From contig CAJBAP010000074.1 in assembly GCA_903950295.1 (NCBI GenBank), positions 1 to 30,066 on the forward strand: DNA of 30,066 bases, read 5' to 3'. Positions 24,339 to 30,066 of this stretch are shown here, piece by piece; within the stretch, counting starts at the first letter, position 1, and every line of letters starts with the position of its first letter. The notes under the pieces are model-generated. The model was given only the letters and a program-made list of their open reading frames with translations, was not told the DNA's origin and did no database searches. This DNA comes from an uncultured Rhodocyclaceae bacterium (lineage in GTDB: Bacteria; Pseudomonadota; Gammaproteobacteria; Burkholderiales; Rhodocyclaceae). Position numbers and translations under genes: made by a program.

Positions 24339-25601
24339 ATGATTCTGATGACAGGAATGGTATCTATGATCAACGGCGCACTAGCGGTCCTATTGCTGTT
24401 TGCCTGCGCGTCGCCGTCGGTTGCAGCAGAAAACGGCATGCTCACTTTTGACGACGCACTGAGGACTGCGATTCGTGTGCATCCGGGCGTCCAGGCAAAG
24501 AGGAATGAGCTCGCGGCGTCCGCGAACGGGCTCGATGCCTCGCAATGGCATCGCTTTCCGGCGCTGTCGGCACAGTCGTCTGCCGGCCAGTTCGGTGGCA
24601 AGAGCTACACATCGGTGCGGCTTGAGCAGCCCCTATGGACTGGCGGGCGTCTGACCGCGGACATCGATGCGGCGACCGCGCGGGTGGCGGCGGCGGAGGC
24701 GGCATTGGGCGAGGCCGAGCAAGACATTCTGACCAGGACAGCGTCGGCATTTTCGGAGACCATCCGCCTGCGCGGGCGCATTGCCGCTGCGGAGGACAAT
24801 GTCGCCGAGCACCAACGGCTGCTGGACCTGATCCAGCGCCGGGCGACCAATGAAATCAATTCGACGACCGATGTGGTCGTGGCCCGCGCCCGGCACGAAC
24901 AGGCGCGGTCGGAACTGGTTCAGTATGAGACCCAACTGGCCAATGCCATGGCCGATCTCGAGCAGCTTACCGGCGCCAGCGTCGCCGCCCTCGCGGTGCC
25001 GCGGACCAATGTGTCCGCGACGGGAAGCCTCGCGACGAGCGTACAGTCGGCGGTGGAGTTTGCGCCGGCCCTGCGCCGACTGGCGGCCGAAATGCAGATC
25101 GCCGAGGCGGAAATCCGTATGAAGCGGGCTGCGTTGTTGCCCCAGCTTTCGGCACGCCACGAGCGTTTCTTCGGGGGCGAAACGAACAACACGAGTACGA
25201 CGTATCTGGCATTGAATTACCAGATCGGAGGTGGCCTGTCGGCCTTCTCGAGCATCCGCGAGGCCGAGGAACGCCGCAATGCCGCAGAGGCGACCCGCGA
25301 GACGCGGCGGAAAGACATCGAGGACAAGGTACGCACCGACTGGAATTTGCGTCGTTCGGCATTGGCCGAACGGGAGATTTTCGCGGAACTGGCGGCATCC
25401 ACGCGCGAGGTGTACGAGTCGTTTGTCCGCCAGTTTGCCGCTGGCCGCAAGTCCTGGCTGGAGGTGCTGAATTCGCGGCGCGAGGCGACTCAGGCCCGCT
25501 ATTCCCTGACGGACGCCGAGTGGAGCGGGTTCCTGGCCGGCAAGCGCATTGCCATCACCACGGGTGAATTTTCGATGGGAACCAATGAATCACAACGCTG
25601 A
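24339..25601 (+). CDS. TolC/LapE-type outer-membrane channel of a type I secretion system
   Basis: A 420-residue outer-membrane efflux protein. A Sec signal (GALAVLLLFACASPSVAA) is followed by the TolC pattern: LTFDDALRTAIRVHPGVQA near the start of the mature part, SVRLEQPLWTGGR, long coiled-coil helices rich in Ala and Glu, and a second half repeating the layout (ALNYQIGGGLSAFSSIREAEE, then FAAGRKSWLEVLNSRREATQARY). It would trimerise into a channel docking onto the HlyD-type adaptor. I take the ATG at 24339 (AGGGA upstream); ATGs at 24348, 24357 and 24366 are possible and leave the signal intact. It overlaps the ABC gene by 17 bases. Its length is usual for type I secretion channels. Confidence 0.9.
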   Translation: MILMTGMVSMINGALAVLLLFACASPSVAAENGMLTFDDALRTAIRVHPGVQAKRNELAASANGLDASQWHRFPALSAQSSAGQFGGKSYTSVRLEQPLWTGGRLTADIDAATARVAAAEAALGEAEQDILTRTASAFSETIRLRGRIAAAEDNVAEHQRLLDLIQRRATNEINSTTDVVVARARHEQARSELVQYETQLANAMADLEQLTGASVAALAVPRTNVSATGSLATSVQSAVEFAPALRRLAAEMQIAEAEIRMKRAALLPQLSARHERFFGGETNNTSTTYLALNYQIGGGLSAFSSIREAEERRNAAEATRETRRKDIEDKVRTDWNLRRSALAEREIFAELAASTREVYESFVRQFAAGRKSWLEVLNSRREATQARYSLTDAEWSGFLAGKRIAITTGEFSMGTNESQR

Positions 25602-27798
25602 CACTACTTCGACGGGCGCACTCGACGCAGTTCCCCCGTTGATCGACGAGGAACTGGCCAGCGTTCTTTCGCGCCTCGCGGCCCTGCAAGGGTATGCGGT
25701 TCCCGTGCATCGCTTCGGGATGATGTCGGTGACTGCCGGTGGCGGCCGCACCGAGGAAATGGATCGGGTACTGCGCGCTACCGAGTCGTGGCTGACTGCG
25801 CTGCCCGGCGGCGATGTCGTCGAACTCGAGGAGTTGCCCCTGAAGGAGGATCTGCCTGTCCTCTGGTTCAGTTCCGATTTTGCCGAGGTCTTGCTGGTGC
25901 AGGGTCTGCTCAGCGGTGGCGGATTCGTTTGTCAACGAGCGGATGGCGCCACTGTGGAAAAGCCGCAGCATGCGATCGCGGCGGGCGTGCTGCTGGCCAT
26001 GAGCCCGGAATTGCCCGTGGCGGATCACGCGGCGGCGGAGCCAAAGTCGGCCATGGACTGGTTCGTCTTTTCAATCCGCAAGCGGCGCCCGCTTTTTGTC
26101 GAGGCGGTGTTCGCGACTGCGATGGCGAGCGTCCTTGCACTGGTGGTCTCTTTCTATACCATGCAGGTCTATGACCGGGTGGTGCCTTCGCAGAGCTACT
26201 CGACCCTGATCGTGCTGACCATCGGCGCATTTCTGGCGATCGGCCTCGAGTTGCTGATGAAGCAGGTTCGCGCGCAGATCACCGACCGGGCCTGCAAGTC
26301 GATTGATCAGGAACTGTCCGGGGTGTTCTTTTCGCGGGTGCTGGCGATCCGCATGGATGCCCGCCCGCGCAGCATCGGCACCTTCGCGTCCCAGGTCAAG
26401 CAATTCGAGCTGGTGCGAAATTTCATGACGTCCTCGACGCTGTTCCTGATCGCCGACACGCCTTTCGTGATTTTTTTCGTGCTAGTGATCTTCGCGGTCG
26501 GCGGCGTCGTCGGCTGGGTGCCCCTGCTGTTGCTGCCCGGTTCTGTCATGGCCGGCCTTTACGCCAAGTGGCAATTGGCCAGACTGGCCGAGGCGCAGCT
26601 GCGCGACGCAAACCAGAAAAACGGTCTGCTGGTCGAGGCGATCGACGGCATCGAGGCGATAAAGGCGGTCGGGGGTGAATGGAAGCTGCTCGATCGCTGG
26701 CAGCGGCTGACCGCCGATGCCGCCGAGGTCGAGTTGCGCGCGCGCGCCGTCGCGATGACGGCGACCAATGTCACGCAGTCGTTCCAGCAGTTGAGCTACG
26801 TCTTGATGATCGCGGCCGGCGTGTACGCGATCAATACCGGATCGATCACGATGGGCGCATTGATCGCCTGTTCGATCATCAGCAACCGCGCGCTTGCCCC
26901 GATCGCCCAGATCGCCGGGTTGATCGTGCAGTGGCAGCACGCAAAGGTCGCGCTGAAGGGATTGGACGACATGATGGCCTTGCCCTGCGACAGGAATCCG
27001 GGAGAGCGTCGCGTTATTCCTGCCGGATGTGAAGGCAAACTGCGGCTTGAGGCAGCGTCGTTCAGCTACACCGAGGCGCGCCCGGCATTGCAGCCGACGA
27101 CGACGCGGTTTGTAGCGGGCGAGCGGATTGCCGTGCTGGGTTCGGTCGGGTCGGGAAAGTCGACCTTGATCAAGGTTCTTTCCGGACTCTACAAGCCCAC
27201 CGAAGGCCGCATCTTTCTTGACGGGGTGGATATGGCGCATCTTGCGCCCGAATTCATGCGGGAACACATCGGCTACCTGACGCAGGATGTCCGGCTGTTC
27301 AACGGCACCCTGCGCGAGAACCTGACCCTCGGGCTGTCGTCCCCGACCGATGGACAGATCCTTGGCGTGGCCGCCATGACCGGCCTCAATCGCATCATCA
27401 AGAACCACCCCAAGGGTCTCGAACTGCCGATCATGGAGGGTGGCCGCGGACTTTCTGGCGGACAGCGCCAGATCGTCGGTCTGTCGCGCCTGTTGCTTGC
27501 CCGGCCGAAGATATTGCTCCTCGACGAGCCGACGGCCTCGATGGATGGGGATCTTGAAGCTCATGTCATGAACAAACTGTTCGCCACGATGGCTGCCGAT
27601 TCGCTGATCGTCATCGCGACGCACAAGAGCGCCTTGCTCCGGCATGTCAGCCGCGTCATCGTCATGGACCAGGGGAAAATCTTGATCGACGGGCCGCGTG
27701 ACGAGGTGATGGCGAAGCTATCTGAGTTGCGTCGGGCACCGCGACGCCCGCAGGCTGCGGAAAATAACGAGTTGCCACCATCGGGAGAAGCCGCATGA
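25585..27798 (+). CDS. LapB/RtxB-type ABC exporter of a type I secretion system
   Basis: A 737-residue inner-membrane half-transporter. Residues 1-135 form a degenerate C39-peptidase-like domain; the catalytic Cys is missing (the aligned segment reads LSRLAALQGYAV), so it should bind, not cut, its substrate, as in HlyB and LapB. Six membrane segments follow (about 165-440). The nucleotide-binding domain has Walker A GSVGSGKST (Lys525), signature LSGGQ (623-627), Walker B ILLLDEP (643-649) and the switch His in IATHKS. Such exporters move large unfolded C-terminal-signal proteins directly out of the cell. The start at 25585 is supported by overlap with tolC; the frame extension to 25549 has no ribosome site. 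It overlaps the adaptor gene by ATGA. Confidence 0.93.
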   Translation: MNHNADTTSTGALDAVPPLIDEELASVLSRLAALQGYAVPVHRFGMMSVTAGGGRTEEMDRVLRATESWLTALPGGDVVELEELPLKEDLPVLWFSSDFAEVLLVQGLLSGGGFVCQRADGATVEKPQHAIAAGVLLAMSPELPVADHAAAEPKSAMDWFVFSIRKRRPLFVEAVFATAMASVLALVVSFYTMQVYDRVVPSQSYSTLIVLTIGAFLAIGLELLMKQVRAQITDRACKSIDQELSGVFFSRVLAIRMDARPRSIGTFASQVKQFELVRNFMTSSTLFLIADTPFVIFFVLVIFAVGGVVGWVPLLLLPGSVMAGLYAKWQLARLAEAQLRDANQKNGLLVEAIDGIEAIKAVGGEWKLLDRWQRLTADAAEVELRARAVAMTATNVTQSFQQLSYVLMIAAGVYAINTGSITMGALIACSIISNRALAPIAQIAGLIVQWQHAKVALKGLDDMMALPCDRNPGERRVIPAGCEGKLRLEAASFSYTEARPALQPTTTRFVAGERIAVLGSVGSGKSTLIKVLSGLYKPTEGRIFLDGVDMAHLAPEFMREHIGYLTQDVRLFNGTLRENLTLGLSSPTDGQILGVAAMTGLNRIIKNHPKGLELPIMEGGRGLSGGQRQIVGLSRLLLARPKILLLDEPTASMDGDLEAHVMNKLFATMAADSLIVIATHKSALLRHVSRVIVMDQGKILIDGPRDEVMAKLSELRRAPRRPQAAENNELPPSGEAA

Positions 27799-28988
27799 TC
27801 GGGCTGCGTCAGGACAAACGGGGAGCTTCAAGATTCGGCCGCAGCGAGGACCAGCGCCGCCCCTGGCTGACCTTGTGGATTTCGGCTGGAATTCTGCTGA
27901 TCTTTTTTGTCTGGGCCGCATTTTCCGACATCGAGCAGGTCACCCGCGCGCAAGGTCAGGTGATATCCAGTTCGCGTTCGCAGGTCATCCAGTCGCCCGA
28001 TGGCGGGGTGCTGGAGCAGATGCTGGTGAAAGAAGGGGACAAGGTGTCCAGGGGGCAGCTGCTCGCTCGACTCGATCCCACCAAGATGGAGTCGCTCTAT
28101 CTGGAAACCCGCGCCAAGTCCGCAGCGCTACAGGCGGCCCTGGCCCGACTGAATGCCGAGGTTTTTGACGGCGAAGTCAGGTTCCCCGCCATGCTCAAGG
28201 ACTACCCGCAGTTTCGCGACAACCAGTTGCAACTGCTTCGCAAGCGCCGCGCCGCAATCAACGAGGACATTCACTCCCTGGGGCAAATTCTGGCCCTGGC
28301 CAAGCGGGAACTGGACATGACGCAGCCACTGTTGAAACAGGGGGATGTGAGCATGGCCGAGGTGCTCAAATTGCAGCGCCAGGTCACCGATGTGCAGGCG
28401 CAGATCACCAACCGGAAGAACAAGTATCTGCAGGATACCCAGGCCGAACTTTCGAAGGTCGAGGAGGATCTGGCCAGTACCCAGCAGTTGCTTGCCCAGC
28501 GCAAGGACCAGCTTGACCACGTTGAAGTCAAGGCGCCGGTGAACGGCGTCGTCAAGAACGTCCGCATCACTACGGTGGGCGGCGTGGTCAAACCCGGCGA
28601 AGAGGTGATGCAGATCGTGCCGCTGGAAGACAATCTGGTGGTTGAGGCCAAGGTAAAGCCTGCTGACATTGGCTTCCTGAAACCCGGCCTGCCGGCCAAC
28701 GTCAAGATAGACGCCTACGACTATACGATCTACGGGTCGCTTGTCGGCAAGCTCACTTACATCAGTGCGGATACATTGACCGAAGACCTCAAGCAGGGCG
28801 AGCAGGCCTACTACCGGGTGCAGGTCGAAACACAGGGCAAGCGCTTTTCGGCGCGGCCGACCGAAAACTTGGAAATCCAGCCGGGCATGACCGCCACCGT
28901 GGAGATCAAGACCGGCAACAATACCATCCTGCGTTATTTGCTCAAGCCTGTCATCAAGACCTTGAATGAATCGCTCGGGGAACGCTGA
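27795..28988 (+). CDS. HlyD/LapC-type membrane fusion protein
   Basis: A 397-residue periplasmic adaptor linking the ABC exporter to the TolC-type channel. A short basic cytoplasmic tail precedes one membrane helix (WISAGILLIFFVWAAF). The periplasmic part has the split lipoyl domain (SPDGGVLEQMLVKEGDKVSRG and VKAPVNGVVKNV), a long coiled coil between them (about 95-240), and beta-barrel and membrane-proximal segments ending with IQPGMTATVEIKTG, the signature of type I secretion adaptors. GGGAGAAG lies upstream of the ATG, which overlaps the ABC stop by four bases. The order channel-ABC-adaptor in one unit is a complete type I secretion system, most likely for the adhesin encoded at 9917. Confidence 0.93.
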   Translation: MIGLRQDKRGASRFGRSEDQRRPWLTLWISAGILLIFFVWAAFSDIEQVTRAQGQVISSSRSQVIQSPDGGVLEQMLVKEGDKVSRGQLLARLDPTKMESLYLETRAKSAALQAALARLNAEVFDGEVRFPAMLKDYPQFRDNQLQLLRKRRAAINEDIHSLGQILALAKRELDMTQPLLKQGDVSMAEVLKLQRQVTDVQAQITNRKNKYLQDTQAELSKVEEDLASTQQLLAQRKDQLDHVEVKAPVNGVVKNVRITTVGGVVKPGEEVMQIVPLEDNLVVEAKVKPADIGFLKPGLPANVKIDAYDYTIYGSLVGKLTYISADTLTEDLKQGEQAYYRVQVETQGKRFSARPTENLEIQPGMTATVEIKTGNNTILRYLLKPVIKTLNESLGER

Positions 28989-29010
28989 ACATACCGGTCC
29001 ATCGAAAAAA

Positions 29011-29610
29011 ATGAAATCAACCAACCTTACGAGTGTTGCCCACCATGTCGGGCATTCTGAACGCCGCCAGCGCTTCGGCCACGATGGTGCCGTTGTGTGG
29101 CTTACCGGACTTTCGGCTTCCGGCAAGTCGACGCTGGCGATGGGCATCGAGGCGCGCCTGCTGGAACTTGGCTACGCCTGCTATACGCTGGATGGCGACA
29201 ATATTCGCCATGGCCTGAATGCCAACCTGGGATTTTCGCCGGAGGACCGCGCCGAGAACATCCGCCGCGTCGGCGAGGTGGCCGCGTTGTTCGCCGATGC
29301 CGGCATGGTTTGCATTACGGCATTTATTTCGCCGTATCGCCAGGACCGACTATTGGCCAAGCAAGCCGCGCGGCGCTGCGGCTTTCATGAGATCCATGTT
29401 GCAGCCGATCTGGCAGCCTGCGAAGCGCGCGATCCAAAAGGGCTTTACCGCAAGGCGCGTGCCGGCGAATTGCGCGATTTCACAGGCATCGATGCGCCCT
29501 ACGAAGCGCCGCTCTCACCCGAGTTGAGCATCAATACCGGGCTAGAGGATGTGACGACCAGTCTTGGTCGACTCGAAGCCTATTTGACGCATCACATTCC
29601 AAAGCGGTAA
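29011..29610 (+). CDS. cysC: Adenylylsulfate (APS) kinase
   Basis: A 199-residue stand-alone APS kinase, making PAPS (the sulfuryl donor) from APS and ATP. Walker A GLSASGKST, the APS-binding stretch DGDNIRHGLNANLGFSPEDR, ENIRRVGEVAALFADAG, AFISPYRQDR, and DPKGLYRKARAGE with FTGIDAPYE are all intact. It is not fused to a sulfurylase or CysN. The start at 29011 is chosen as the Met closest to the conserved region; an ATG at 28966 overlaps the adaptor gene and adds 15 residues, and neither has a good ribosome site. Being 22 bases behind the exporter genes and near three sulfotransferases, its likely job is supplying PAPS for sulfation and not sulfur assimilation. That is inference. Confidence 0.93.
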   Translation: MKSTNLTSVAHHVGHSERRQRFGHDGAVVWLTGLSASGKSTLAMGIEARLLELGYACYTLDGDNIRHGLNANLGFSPEDRAENIRRVGEVAALFADAGMVCITAFISPYRQDRLLAKQAARRCGFHEIHVAADLAACEARDPKGLYRKARAGELRDFTGIDAPYEAPLSPELSINTGLEDVTTSLGRLEAYLTHHIPKR

Positions 29611-29663
29611 CCGCCCCGCTTGCTGTTGGCGCATGCCGATGGCCGAGCCAAGATCGCCACTCG

Positions 29664-30066
29664 CTATTTGTTGAGCTCGCGCATTCCCCGCGACAGGCCT
29701 TCGAGGGTGAGTGGAAACATGCGATTCGAGAAAATCGTACGGATGATCTGAATAGAGTGACGGTAATCCCAAAGGCGCTCGGGCTCTGGATTAAGCCAGA
29801 CTGCGCGTGGCCAGGTGTCCAGCAGGCGCTGCAGCCAGACCGCGCCGGCTTCTTCATTGCTGTATTCGACCGAGCCGCCGGCCTGCAAAATTTCATACGG
29901 GCTCATGGTGGCATCGCCAACGATCACGACCTTGTAGTCTTCGCCGTATTTGTGCAGTACATCGCGTAACGGAAAGCGCTCGCTGTGACGGCGGCGATTG
30001 TCTTTCCATACGTAGTCGTAGATGCAGTTGTGAAAGTAGAAATGTTCCAGATGCTTGAACTCGCTC
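29664..30066 (-). CDS. CoxE-like VWA-domain protein, C-terminal part (5' truncated by window edge)
   Basis: The frame on the minus strand is open from the right edge to a TAG at 29664, giving the last 133 residues. The segment HFYFHNCIYDYVWKDNRRR, then YKVVIVGDATMSPYEI, WLNPEPERLWDYRHSI and MFPLTLEGLSRGMREL are typical of the C-terminus of CoxE-like VWA proteins (the COG3825 group). In related systems such proteins partner with MoxR-family ATPases to mature enzymes. The MIDAS DxSxS lies outside the window. The gene is convergent with cysC (53-base gap, no clear terminator) and probably unrelated to the secretion cluster. Confidence 0.8.
   Translation of the reverse strand, partial: SEFKHLEHFYFHNCIYDYVWKDNRRRHSERFPLRDVLHKYGEDYKVVIVGDATMSPYEILQAGGSVEYSNEEAGAVWLQRLLDTWPRAVWLNPEPERLWDYRHSIQIIRTIFSNRMFPLTLEGLSRGMRELNK

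Noticed and set aside
24339..28988. Exporter as a drug-efflux or bacteriocin system
   Set aside because: The ABC protein lacks the catalytic Cys of bacteriocin-processing peptidases and the adaptor has the type I secretion C-terminal signature, so large-protein export fits better.
1..30066. Mobile element or genomic island boundaries
   Set aside because: No transposase, integrase, tRNA or flanking direct repeats were seen, and codon style looks even apart from the composition bias of the adhesin repeats.

Overview
The window is about 30 kb of GC-rich DNA, densely coding, from a Gram-negative bacterium that is most likely a betaproteobacterium of the Rhodocyclales type. This is inferred from gene content and protein style (HtpG, a PhaF/PhaI-type phasin, a NorD/CbbO-type VWA protein, a CoxE-like VWA protein, an orphan GspE/PilB ATPase); no marker gene settles the genus. 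I see no rRNA, tRNA, CRISPR array, insertion sequence or phage gene.

Left part (1-9750): the 3' end of a NorD/CbbO-like VWA gene; htpG behind a near-consensus heat-shock (sigma-32) promoter; a convergent small exported protein with two exact C-X8-C-X9-C-X10-C repeats; a divergent GspE/PilB-type ATPase; a phasin with an N-terminal Ala/Lys/Pro tail and a strong terminator; a Tat-exported FecR-domain protein on the minus strand; and a membrane sensor kinase/response regulator pair pointing at the adhesin.

Middle and right part (9917-29610) is the notable region, with everything on the plus strand. A giant adhesin-like protein of 3372 residues carries three cadherin-like domains, a long Ala/Ser/Gly-rich beta-repeat region interrupted by about five globular modules, and a duplicated C-terminal module. 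It is followed by a tight gene run: a TPR-linked GT41 (O-GlcNAc-transferase-like) glycosyltransferase, three different sulfotransferase-fold proteins (the third Stf0-like), a TolC-type outer-membrane channel, a LapB-type ABC exporter, a HlyD-type adaptor, and a stand-alone APS kinase (CysC).

Read together, this looks like a self-contained pathway: PAPS made by CysC, glycosylation by the GT41 enzyme, sulfation by the sulfotransferases, and type I secretion of a very large surface protein. That a secreted adhesin is both glycosylated and sulfated is inference from gene order, not demonstrated. The window ends in the 3' part of a minus-strand CoxE-like VWA gene.
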